Source: Hyphomicrobiales bacterium (lineage in GTDB: Bacteria > Pseudomonadota > Alphaproteobacteria > Rhizobiales > Beijerinckiaceae). Taken from it: DNA of 56,187 nucleotides. Of this stretch, positions 49,422-56,187 are shown piece by piece; position 1 is the first letter of the stretch; every line of letters starts with the position of its first letter. The position numbers were made by a program, and so were the translations under genes. The stretch spans positions 1 to 56,187 of the forward strand of contig JANXTB010000166.1 of NCBI GenBank assembly GCA_025356415.1, in the 5' to 3' direction. The notes beneath the pieces were generated by a model. It was not told the origin of the DNA. It did no database searches and saw nothing but the letters and a program-made list of their open reading frames with translations.

Positions 49422-50132
49422 CTAGAAACGCGGCGTATCCAGCGCCGCCGCATGCAGATCCTTCGCGATCGGCTGGAACGTATCGGTCGCCGGATTATAG
49501 GCCAAGAGTCGTCCGTCCATCACGCCGAAATAGCAACCGTGCAACTTGATCTTGCCGCGCTCCTCCAGCGTCTTGATGCAGGGGAACGAGCGCAGATTGG
49601 CCATGCTCTGCTTGATCGATTCAAGCGCCAGCGCTTCGAGATAAGCGAGCGTCGGCTCGGACGGCGGCGCCCCGAGGCGCGCGGCGGACGGCGCCATGAG
49701 CCGGATCCAGCTGCTGATGAAATCGCCCGGCGACAGCGGCGCATGAAACGGATCCTGCTGGAAATCCGCGAACGCGCGCACGCCGCCACATTGCGCGTGA
49801 CCCATGACCACGATGTGCTCGATGCGCAGCGCCATGACGCCGAATTCCAGCGCCGCGGATGTGCCGTGGTAATCATCGTCGGGCGCATAGGGCGGCACGA
49901 GGTTGGCGACATTGCGCACGACGAACATCTCGCCCGGCCCGGCATCAAAAATGACCTCGGGCGCGACGCGCGAATCGCAGCAGCCGATCATCATGACGCG
50001 CGGCTTCTGGCCATGTTCGGCCAGCGCGCGATAGCGCTGTTGCTCGTCGGAAAAGCGGCCCGTGACGAAGGATTCGTAACCCTCGATCAAACGGCGTGGA
50101 AACACGGTCTTGTCGTCGGGCAGATCAATCAT
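49422..50132 (-). CDS. Beta-class carbonic anhydrase
   Basis: 236 residues from ATG 50132 (MIDLPDDKTVFPRRLIEGYE). Zinc ligands in IGCCDSRVAPEVIFDAGPGE (Cys, and Asp/Arg dyad) and VVMGHAQCGGVRAF (His and Cys); FVVRNVANLVPPY and GTSAALEFGVMAL are conserved. Interconverts CO2 and bicarbonate. Monocistronic by position; divergent from the CitE-like gene with a 198-base intergenic region. Confidence 0.96.
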   Translation of the reverse strand: MIDLPDDKTVFPRRLIEGYESFVTGRFSDEQQRYRALAEHGQKPRVMMIGCCDSRVAPEVIFDAGPGEMFVVRNVANLVPPYAPDDDYHGTSAALEFGVMALRIEHIVVMGHAQCGGVRAFADFQQDPFHAPLSPGDFISSWIRLMAPSAARLGAPPSEPTLAYLEALALESIKQSMANLRSFPCIKTLEERGKIKLHGCYFGVMDGRLLAYNPATDTFQPIAKDLHAAALDTPRF

Positions 50133-50330
50133 GGCTCGGCTTTCTCGATCGCAAGTCTTGACGGGGCAGTCTCTCGATGGGGCTGTCGGCGCTGCGTTCC
50201 ATAGCCCCGGTGGTCGGCCGCGTCGAGGGTCCATTTCGGCGCGCGCGCCCCGGACCAAGGGAGCATTGGCGAAGGGGCGTCCGACTGCCTATGCTGCATC
50301 GCACAGGAAACGACCCGGAGTCTCAAGGCC

Positions 50331-51206
50331 ATGATCCGTCCCCGCCGCAGCGCGCTCTACATGCCGGGCTCCAACGCCCGCGCGATCGAAAAGGCGCGCA
50401 GCCTTCAAGCGGATGTGATCATCCTCGACCTTGAGGATTCCGTCGCGCCCGACCTCAAGGACGCGGCCCGCGCGCAGGTCTGCGACGCCGTGAAGGCCGG
50501 CGGCTTCGGCCAGCGCGAGGTGGTCATACGCACCAACGGCATGGACACCGCGTGGGGCAAGGCCGACCTCGCCGCGGCCATCGCAGCCGGGCCGGACGCC
50601 ATCCTGCTGCCGAAAGTCTCGACGCCGGGCGACATCACCATGGCGGCCCGCGAGCTGAACGAGGGCGGCGCGCCTGACCACACGCGCCTCTGGGCTATGA
50701 TCGAGACGCCGCTCGGCATCCTGAACGTCGACGCCATCGCCCGCACGGCGGCGGACCCGGCGGCGCGCCTCGCCGTCTTCGTCATGGGCACCAATGACAT
50801 CGCCAAGGAGACCCGCGCGCGGCTAATCCCGGGTCGCGCGCCCATGGTCGCGTGGCTGTCGCGCTGCATCATCGCGGCGCGCGCCTACGGCATCGACGTT
50901 CTCGACGGCGTCTGGAACCAGCTCGCCGACATGGACGGCCTGCGCGCCGAATGCGAGCAGGGCCGCGACCTCGGCATGGACGGCAAGACCGTCATCCACC
51001 CCAACCAGATCCCGATCGCCAACGAAATTTTCGCGCCGCCCGCGGCCGAAGTGGACTGGGCGCGCAAGATCATCGCGGCCTTCGAGCTCCCCGAAAACGC
51101 CGACAAGGGCGCAATTTCCCTCGATGGCAAGATGGTTGAACTGCTGCACGCCGAGATGGCTCGCCGTACGCTCGCCATCTCCGAGGCGGTCGCCGCGCGG
51201 GCCTGA
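50331..51206 (+). CDS. HpcH/HpaI aldolase/citrate lyase family protein (CitE-like CoA-ester lyase)
   Basis: 291 residues. TIM-barrel motifs: RRSALYMPGSNARAIEKARS, ADVIILDLEDSVAPDLKDAA, REVVIRTNGMDTAWGKADLA, ILLPKVSTPGDI, MIETPLGILNVDAIA, FVMGTNDIAKETRARL and GKTVIHPNQIPIANEIFAPP (Mg2+/substrate regions). No citrate lyase alpha or gamma genes are near, so malyl-CoA/methylmalyl-CoA-type lyase or thioesterase activity is more likely. Which one cannot be read here. Confidence 0.9.
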   Translation: MIRPRRSALYMPGSNARAIEKARSLQADVIILDLEDSVAPDLKDAARAQVCDAVKAGGFGQREVVIRTNGMDTAWGKADLAAAIAAGPDAILLPKVSTPGDITMAARELNEGGAPDHTRLWAMIETPLGILNVDAIARTAADPAARLAVFVMGTNDIAKETRARLIPGRAPMVAWLSRCIIAARAYGIDVLDGVWNQLADMDGLRAECEQGRDLGMDGKTVIHPNQIPIANEIFAPPAAEVDWARKIIAAFELPENADKGAISLDGKMVELLHAEMARRTLAISEAVAARA

Positions 51207-51219
51207 GCGGAACCTTGGA

Positions 51220-51267
51220 CCAACCTGAGCGATTCCATGAAGCGGCCTGATCGCTTAAGGTGGTTGG
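51220..51267. repeat. Imperfect inverted repeat between the lyase and Mic60 genes
   Basis: CCAACCTGAGCGA..TCGCTTAAGGTGGTTGG forms an imperfect hairpin. No T run follows, so its role is uncertain; it could be a weak terminator or part of the promoter region of the mic60-hemY pair. Confidence 0.4.
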
Positions 51268-51290
51268 GTAATCAGGGAGCGTGATGCGGC

Positions 51291-52457
51291 ATGAGTGACG
51301 AAACGGAGAAGACGGTCGGGGCGGAAGCCACGCCCAACCGCGGACGCCGCCGCGACGCGCCGACCATCGAGGGGCACGCTGTAGAGAGCGCGCCGGCGGC
51401 CGCCGAGGCGACTTCCGCGCCTGAGGCCATTTCCGACCCCATGCCGGAGCCCGTGCCGAAAACGACGCGAGAGCCCGCCCCCGCGCGCGCCTCGCTTGCG
51501 CCCGCCCTGCCCGGCCTCGCGGCCCTCCTGCTCGCAGGCGTCGCGCTCTATTACGCGCTCAATCCCGCCATCCCGCAGGGGCCGTCGCCCGAAGCCGTCG
51601 CGGCGCTCGGCCAGCGCCTGGACCGCGTCGAATCGCGCCTCGGCGCCATCGAGGCGAAGCCCGCCCCCGCCATCCCGCCCATGCCCGATCTCGCCCCCCT
51701 GACCGCACGGATCGACGCCGTCGAGAAGGCGGCGGACAACGCCCGCACAGCGGCTGGTCGCGCGCTGGAAACAGCGCAGACGCCCCCCAAGATCCCCGAG
51801 CCGCCGAAGGTCGACCTGACCCCGCTTGCCAATCGCATCGCCAAGGTTGAGGCAGATCTCGGCCCGATGCGCCAGGCGCTCGCCGCCCCCAAGACGGACG
51901 TCCGCGCCACCGAGGCGCCCGATGTGCCCGGCGTCGGCCCGCAGGACGCCGCCGCGCTGGCTGTGGTCGCCGGCAGCCTGCGCCAGCAGCTCGACCGCGG
52001 CGCGCCCTTCACCCGCGAAGTGAGCGCGCTGGAAAAGCTCGGCGCCGAACCCGCCAAACTCGCAAAGCTGAAACCGCTCGCGGCCAGCGGCGCGCCGTCC
52101 GCCGCGAAGTTGGCGCAGGACTTCGGCCCGGTTTCCTCCGCCATGCTGCGCGCCGCGCGCCCGGCCCGCCAGGATGGCGACATGATGGACCGTCTGGCGC
52201 GCAGCGCCGCGAGCCTCGTGCGCATTCGCCCGGCGGGCGAGAGCGCTGGCGAGGACGCCCCGGCGCTGGTCAGCCGCATGGAGGGCGCCCTGCAGCGCGG
52301 CGACGTCGCCGAGGCGCTGGCGCTCTACGATCGCCTGCCCGCCGACATGAAAGAACCCGGCCGCGACTGGGCGACCCGCGCGCGCCAGCGCGTGGACGCC
52401 GAGGCCGCCGCGCGCGGCCTGCTCGACGAAGCGCTCGACAAACTCGCCAGGAAGTAG
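51291..52457 (+). CDS. Mitofilin/Mic60-like membrane protein (COG4223)
   Basis: 388 residues: a Pro/Ala-rich cytosolic N-terminus, one membrane helix (LPGLAALLLAGVALYYAL), a long coiled-coil-prone periplasmic part with heptad-like RLDRVESRLGAIEAKP and TARIDAVEKAADNARTAAGR, and a C-terminal mitofilin signature (LARSAASLVRIRPAGE, RMEGALQRGDVAEALALYDR, ARGLLDEALDKLARK). The family bends inner membranes in alphaproteobacteria and is the bacterial relative of the mitochondrial crista protein. hemY starts 7 bases later. Upstream the usual hemD is absent; a CitE-like gene stands there. Confidence 0.88.
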   Translation: MSDETEKTVGAEATPNRGRRRDAPTIEGHAVESAPAAAEATSAPEAISDPMPEPVPKTTREPAPARASLAPALPGLAALLLAGVALYYALNPAIPQGPSPEAVAALGQRLDRVESRLGAIEAKPAPAIPPMPDLAPLTARIDAVEKAADNARTAAGRALETAQTPPKIPEPPKVDLTPLANRIAKVEADLGPMRQALAAPKTDVRATEAPDVPGVGPQDAAALAVVAGSLRQQLDRGAPFTREVSALEKLGAEPAKLAKLKPLAASGAPSAAKLAQDFGPVSSAMLRAARPARQDGDMMDRLARSAASLVRIRPAGESAGEDAPALVSRMEGALQRGDVAEALALYDRLPADMKEPGRDWATRARQRVDAEAAARGLLDEALDKLARK

Positions 52458-52463
52458 GACCGC

Positions 52464-54041
52464 ATGATCCGCCTCATCGTCTTTTTGGTCCTGCTCGCGG
52501 CTGCGGCTCTCGGTCTGTCCTGGCTGGCTGACCGGCCCGGCGAGATTGTCCTCACCTGGCAGGGCATGCGCATCGAGACCTCCGTGCTTGTCGGCCTCGC
52601 CGGGCTGATCGGCGCCTTCATCGTGCTGCTGGTGATCTGGAGCCTGCTGCGCTTCATCTTCCGGCTGCCCTCGCTCGTCGCGCTGACGACGCGCGCGCGC
52701 CGCCGCAACAGGGGCTATGCGGCGCTCTCGCGCGGCATGATCGCCGCCGCTTCGGGCGATGCGCGCTACGCCATGCGCGCCACGCGTGAAGCAGAGAAGC
52801 TGATCGGCGAAGATCCGCTCACCCTGTTGCTGCGCGCCCAGACCGCGCAGCTCGAAGGCGACCGGCATGTCGCCGAAACCACCTTCTCGCGCATGGTGGA
52901 GCGGCCCGAGACGCGCCTGCTTGGCCTGCGCGGCCTGCACGCCGAAGCCGCGCGCCGTGGCGACGACCGCGCCGCGAATCTCTACGCCAAACAGGCGCAT
53001 CGCATCACGCCGCTCGCCTGGGCGGGCGAAGCCCTGCTCGATTGGCATGTGCGGCGCGGCGAATGGCGCGAAGCGCTCGACATCGTCGAAACCAACCGCA
53101 CGCAAAAGGCGATCACACGCGAACAGGCCGACCGCCAGCGCGCCGTACTGCTGACCGCGCAAGCGCGCGAGGAGCTCGATCGCGATCCGGAGACCTCGCT
53201 GAAAGACGCGCGCACCGCGCTGAAACTGGCGCCCGCGCTCGTCCCCGCGGCTGTCATCGCCGGCGACCTGCTGGCCCGGCGCGGCGACCTGCGCAAGGCG
53301 GCCCGCCTGCTCGAAGCGGCGTGGCGCGAGGCGGCGCATCCCGACATTGCGCAGGCCTATGTTCACCTGCGCGCCGGCGACGCCGCGCGCGAGCGGCTGA
53401 GCCGCGCGGAAACGCTCGCGGCGCTCAATCCGCGCGACAATGAAAGCGCCTTCGCGGTCGCCCGCGCGGCGCTGGAAGCGCGCGACTTCGAAAAGGCGCG
53501 CTTCGCGCTGGCGCCGCTGCTGGCTGGCGGCGAGGCGCGCCCGACCCGGCGGCTCTGCCTGCTGATGGCCGATATCGAACAGACCGAGCACGGCGCGCAC
53601 AGCGGGACTTTGCGCGAATGGCTGGCGCGCGCCGCCCGCGCGCCGCGCGATCCGGCCTGGATCGCCGATGGCGTGATCTCGGATCGCTGGGAGCCCGCCT
53701 CGCCCGTCACCGGAAAGCTCGACGCCTTCCGCTGGGCCGCCCCGCAAGACCAGCTCGCCGCGCCCGACGACTGGCTCGCGTTGACCACCGAACCCGATGT
53801 GCAGGACGAAACGATCCTGCAGGCGCCGGCCCTCGAAGCCCCGACGGCGCCCGAGCCCGAACCCGCGCCCACAGCCGTCGAGCCGCCCGAACCCGCGCCC
53901 CAACCCGCGCCCCTGGCGACGCCGCGTCCGGTCGTGATCAAGCCCCCCGTGCAGGCGCTCTACCCGATGCCGCATGCGCCCGACGACCCGGGCCTGCGGC
54001 GCGAGGAAGAAGCGCCCGCCGAGCGGCGGCCGTTCGGCTGA
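52464..54041 (+). CDS. hemY: HemY family TPR membrane protein
   Basis: 525 residues. N-terminal HemY domain with two membrane segments (LIVFLVLLAAAALGLSWLAD, VLVGLAGLIGAFIVLLVIWS), RPGEIVLTWQGMRIET, and RGMIAAASGDARYAMRATRE; then TPR-like helices (ALDIVETNRTQKAITREQA, LRKAARLLEAAWREAAHPDI), and a Pro-rich C-terminus (APEPEPAPTAVEPPEPAP). Not the protoporphyrinogen oxidase; a scaffold for haem enzymes is proposed for the family. Confidence 0.93.
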   Translation: MIRLIVFLVLLAAAALGLSWLADRPGEIVLTWQGMRIETSVLVGLAGLIGAFIVLLVIWSLLRFIFRLPSLVALTTRARRRNRGYAALSRGMIAAASGDARYAMRATREAEKLIGEDPLTLLLRAQTAQLEGDRHVAETTFSRMVERPETRLLGLRGLHAEAARRGDDRAANLYAKQAHRITPLAWAGEALLDWHVRRGEWREALDIVETNRTQKAITREQADRQRAVLLTAQAREELDRDPETSLKDARTALKLAPALVPAAVIAGDLLARRGDLRKAARLLEAAWREAAHPDIAQAYVHLRAGDAARERLSRAETLAALNPRDNESAFAVARAALEARDFEKARFALAPLLAGGEARPTRRLCLLMADIEQTEHGAHSGTLREWLARAARAPRDPAWIADGVISDRWEPASPVTGKLDAFRWAAPQDQLAAPDDWLALTTEPDVQDETILQAPALEAPTAPEPEPAPTAVEPPEPAPQPAPLATPRPVVIKPPVQALYPMPHAPDDPGLRREEEAPAERRPFG

Positions 54042-54049
54042 GACAAGAC

Positions 54050-54083
54050 GCGGATTATTTCGAAGGGCGGATTATTTTGAAGG
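54050..54083. repeat. 17-bp tandem duplication after hemY
   Basis: GCGGATTATTTCGAAGG occurs twice in a row with one mismatch (TTTC to TTTT), just after the hemY stop and ~90 bases before tRNA-Thr. It could be part of a regulatory or termination region; no clear hairpin. Confidence 0.6.
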
Positions 54084-54169
54084 GACCTGCGTCCTCGCTT
54101 GCCAAGCGCCGATCCCTTCGCTAAGAGGTCGGAGCCTTGCGGCTGCGCACCAGCGTCCCGTAAAAGCAC

Positions 54170-54245
54170 GCCGATTTAGCTCAGCTGGTAGAGCACCTCA
54201 TTCGTAATGAGGGGGTCGGGGGTTCGAATCCCTCAATCGGCACCA
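54170..54245 (+). tRNA. tRNA-Thr (anticodon CGU)
   Basis: GCCGATT acceptor pairs perfectly with AATCGGC; D arm GCTC..GAGC; anticodon stem CCTCA/TGAGG with loop TTCGTAA, anticodon CGT; T arm GGGGG-TTCGAAT-CCCTC; CCA is encoded. All stems pair. It reads ACG. Confidence 0.98.
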
Positions 54246-54303
54246 TCAATCCTCTGCACCAACAGTCATTTGGGTTCGAACAACGTTGATTATTTCCGTC
54301 GCG

Positions 54304-54792
54304 TTAAGGCTCGAGCCGAATGTATTCAGGAAACTGTTCGTAGGTCACCGGAATTGCGGGCGAAATACACTGAAGCGGAGGATTTTTGTGATTGTATGAA
54401 ACCTTGAATTGCAATGCTGTGTCGCTGACCTTTTTTACATACACTTGATAATAAAAATTCAGCTCCATGCCGAAAAGTGGGACGGCGTAATCTCTAACGA
54501 GATGAACGCAATAAAATGGAGTTAAGCTATCCGGTGAGCGGATGGAAAGGACCGCAGGATTGAGCCTTAACTCTGACAGAGTAGCAGATTTTAGCTTCCT
54601 CATCCGCAGGTTCTTATATGGCTCCGCAATGACTGCGGAGTTGATGACTGCAGCAAGCCCATTTCTCATGGAAGGCGTCAGAGGGACAGTCTTTTGAGCT
54701 TCAGCTCTTGCTGATGTGATTTCTTCAGGTGCGAATTTGGATGCGCAACCTGAGAGTGCGATTGCAGCGCAAATTATTATTTGAAGCTTCAT
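54304..54792 (-). CDS. Small AT-richer lipoprotein of unknown function
   Basis: 162 residues. Signal with lipobox LIIICAAIALSGCAS-type (MKLQIIICAAIALSGCASKF). No domain recognised; the middle has SLTPFYCVHLVRDYAVPLFG and FYYQVYVKKVSDTALQFKVS. Base composition and codons (many AT-ending) are visibly unlike the flanking genes, which suggests recent transfer; the neighbour is tRNA-Thr, a common integration point. The 157 bases before it up to the BtuF gene are also AT-richer and show no gene. Confidence 0.75.
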   Translation of the reverse strand: MKLQIIICAAIALSGCASKFAPEEITSARAEAQKTVPLTPSMRNGLAAVINSAVIAEPYKNLRMRKLKSATLSELRLNPAVLSIRSPDSLTPFYCVHLVRDYAVPLFGMELNFYYQVYVKKVSDTALQFKVSYNHKNPPLQCISPAIPVTYEQFPEYIRLEP

Positions 54793-54949
54793 TGCAATTC
54801 TTTCGACAGATGAAATCTGCTTTGCTCAATGAAGCCAGTTAACAATTGTTTTCTTCCTTGGACAACAACCCACTCGATATTAAAGCTCAAACTTTCGACT
54901 ATCAGACATACCGTGATGAGCACGCGCGCGCCCGAAAGTATCCCACCCC

Positions 54950-55882
54950 TCAAAACTCCACCCGCCGATACGCATCCCCCGTCCCCGTCCACTCCGCACC
55001 GGCAATCAGATGCGACAGCAGTTCTGCGCCGTCCACGAGGCGTGGGCCGGGGCGGGCGAAATAGGCGTTGGCGTCGACCACATAAACGCGGTTGTCGCGC
55101 ACCGCCGGCAGGTCCGAAAGCCCCTCGTACTGCGCCATCAAACCGGTTTGCGCGAGCGCCTGTTCTAGGGTGAAGCCGCAGGGCATGAGGATGATGATTT
55201 CGGGCGCGAAGGCGACGACGTCGCTCCATGGGATGCGCACCGAATCCGCGCCCTCGCGGCCGAGCGCATCGTGGCCGCCGGCGCGGCGCACCATGTCTGG
55301 AACCCAGTGGCCGGAGCAATAAACCGGATCGAGCCATTCCATACAGAACACGCGCGGGCGATGCGCCAGCGCCGCGCCGCGTTGCTCGACCGCGCTCATG
55401 CGCGCGTTCCAGTCCGCGATGATGCGCATGGCTGCGGCTTCCGCGCCTGTCGCGCGGGCGAGATCATTGATGTTGTCCTGCACGCCTTGCAGCGTGCGCG
55501 GCGTCATCCAGAGCACGTCGGGCTTTTTGGGCAGGTGCGCGAGCGCCTGCGTCAGCTCGTTGCCCGATGGCGCGCAAACCTGGCAGAGGTCCTGCGTGAT
55601 GATGAGATCGGGCGCGAGATCAGCCAGCAATTGCTCGTCGATCTCGTAGAGGCTCTTGCCCTCGCGCAGCCGTGCGGTGACGGCGGCGTCAATCTCCGAC
55701 TGGCTCATGTGCTCGACCGGCAAGACCGGCCTGACGAGAACCGGAAGCGCCTTCGCGGCAGGCGGATAATCACATTCGTGGGTGACGCCGACGAGCCGGG
55801 CCTCAAGCCCGAGCGCGTAGATCATTTCCGTCGCGGATGGCAGGAGCGAGACGATGCGCTCCGCGCTGGCCCGCTCGCTCAC
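54950..55882 (-). CDS. Cobalamin/iron-type ABC substrate-binding protein (BtuF-like)
   Basis: 310 residues from GTG 55882 (MSERASAERIVSLLPSATEM), whose GTGA overlaps the upstream gene's stop. TroA/BtuF fold: ERIVSLLPSATEMIYALGLE, GVTHECDYPPAA, ADLAPDLIITQDLCQVCAPS, WLDPVYCSGHWVPDMVRRAG, and VDANAYFARPGPRLVDGAEL. There is no signal peptide, so the protein may stay cytosolic or use another start; the family binds cobalamin or iron chelates. The coupled upstream gene encodes a membrane protein. Confidence 0.9.
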   Translation of the reverse strand: MSERASAERIVSLLPSATEMIYALGLEARLVGVTHECDYPPAAKALPVLVRPVLPVEHMSQSEIDAAVTARLREGKSLYEIDEQLLADLAPDLIITQDLCQVCAPSGNELTQALAHLPKKPDVLWMTPRTLQGVQDNINDLARATGAEAAAMRIIADWNARMSAVEQRGAALAHRPRVFCMEWLDPVYCSGHWVPDMVRRAGGHDALGREGADSVRIPWSDVVAFAPEIIILMPCGFTLEQALAQTGLMAQYEGLSDLPAVRDNRVYVVDANAYFARPGPRLVDGAELLSHLIAGAEWTGTGDAYRRVEF

Positions 55883-56187
55883 CGCGCCGGCGAAAGCGCC
55901 GGAACCGCGCGGCGCAAGAATTCGAACCCGGCAAACAGCGCCGCCGTGTAGAAGAGATCGCCCACCAGCGCATTCTGGAAAAATGGAATCGCGGCGACGT
56001 AGCACTCGGCAAGGCCGGCCAGCGTGCGCGGATAGAGGCCGTCCATCGCCCACACGCCGAAATTGGTGACGACGAAGAACAGCACCGAGCCCGCGACAGA
56101 CGCGCCCACGAGCTTCAACGGCTGCACGCGCGGACCGACAAGCGCGCCCACGCCCACCATCGCGGCGGCGCAGAGATAGACCAGCAG
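55879..56187 (-). CDS. Membrane protein, DUF6580-like, 5' end outside the window
   Basis: Open in frame to base 56187, so the ORF track start at 56160 is probably internal; 102 residues visible. Hydrophobic segments VGASVAGSVLFFVVTNFGVW and CYVAAIPFFQNALVGDLFY match the pattern VTNFGVWA..YPRTLAGLAECYVAAIPFF of a small membrane family (DUF6580 type) seen in B12-related loci. It is translationally coupled to the BtuF-like gene, which supports a shared transport role. The truncation is a window artefact. Confidence 0.75.
   Translation of the reverse strand: MLVYLCAAAMVGVGALVGPRVQPLKLVGASVAGSVLFFVVTNFGVWAMDGLYPRTLAGLAECYVAAIPFFQNALVGDLFYTAALFAGFEFLRRAVPALSPAR

Noticed and set aside
51255-53975. 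906-residue minus-strand ORF opposite mic60/hemY
   Set aside because: Antisense shadow spanning two clearly coding genes; no recognisable motif.
54246-54949. Second copy of the tRNA-Thr 3' end as an att site
   Set aside because: The region was read for the T-arm/acceptor sequence and no copy was seen; a distant one outside the window remains possible.

Overview
The window reads as a high-GC (roughly 64% by eye) chromosomal segment of an alphaproteobacterium, most likely a member of Hyphomicrobiales (Rhizobiales). The evidence is the gene content and neighbourhoods: rsmB-htpX-DUF1674 near purH, two invasion-associated-locus-B (IalB) proteins, the ffh-rpsP-rimM-trmD-rplS block, and a Mic60/mitofilin-like gene directly before hemY. 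The family cannot be fixed from sequence reading alone; a Beijerinckiaceae/Methylocystaceae-type organism is only a guess. No prophage, transposase, integrase or CRISPR array was seen. Coding density is high and no gene-free stretch exceeds about 300 bases.

Layout. 1-6.1 kb: truncated purH, then an accessory patch of three related autotransporters (one deleted and frameshifted remnant, one complete, one barrel without passenger) and an IalB-type secreted protein. 6.1-13.4 kb: heparinase-like protein, rsmB, htpX, an SDHAF4-like DUF1674 protein, a secreted thermonuclease and acs. 13.5-19.1 kb: a second IalB protein, an ECF sigma factor with no neighbouring anti-sigma, lemA and two TPM-domain genes, a DUF1223 protein and a lytic transglycosylase. 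19.1-23.2 kb: leuD, a PNPOx-like stress protein, a BrnT-like toxin joined in frame to its XRE antitoxin, a zincin and leuC. 23.4-25.6 kb: a glyoxalase-fold protein, a metallo-beta-lactamase-fold protein with an amber codon in its Tat leader, and an SGNH hydrolase.

25.7-29.7 kb: rplS, trmD, rimM, rpsP and ffh (translation and SRP). 29.9-36 kb: a second Tat-type metallo-beta-lactamase-fold protein, asd, a small secreted protein, leuB and a lactate permease. 36.1-42 kb: acnA, then the divergent cytochrome c maturation operon ccmABCDG with ATGA overlaps at three of its four junctions. 42-50 kb: an SMR (Gdx/SugE) exporter, yciB/ispZ, ftsY, a pseudouridine synthase, an orphan Bug-type binding protein, mtaB, dapF, an exported SOUL/GyrI-like protein, a Nudix hydrolase and a beta-carbonic anhydrase. 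50.3-56.2 kb: a CitE-like lyase, Mic60, hemY, tRNA-Thr(CGU), an AT-richer orphan lipoprotein, a BtuF-like binding protein and a truncated membrane protein.

Working together: leuB, leuC and leuD are three scattered leucine-pathway genes; asd and dapF serve lysine and peptidoglycan precursors; acs, acnA and the lactate permease feed central carbon metabolism; Ffh and FtsY are the two SRP GTPases; CcmABCDG exports haem and reduces apocytochrome c. Two families of intergenic palindromic repeats mark gene ends, mostly between convergent genes. The points most worth a second look are the autotransporter cluster, the toxin-antitoxin fusion caused by what looks like a one-base change, the amber codon in a Tat signal, and the low-GC gene beside tRNA-Thr.
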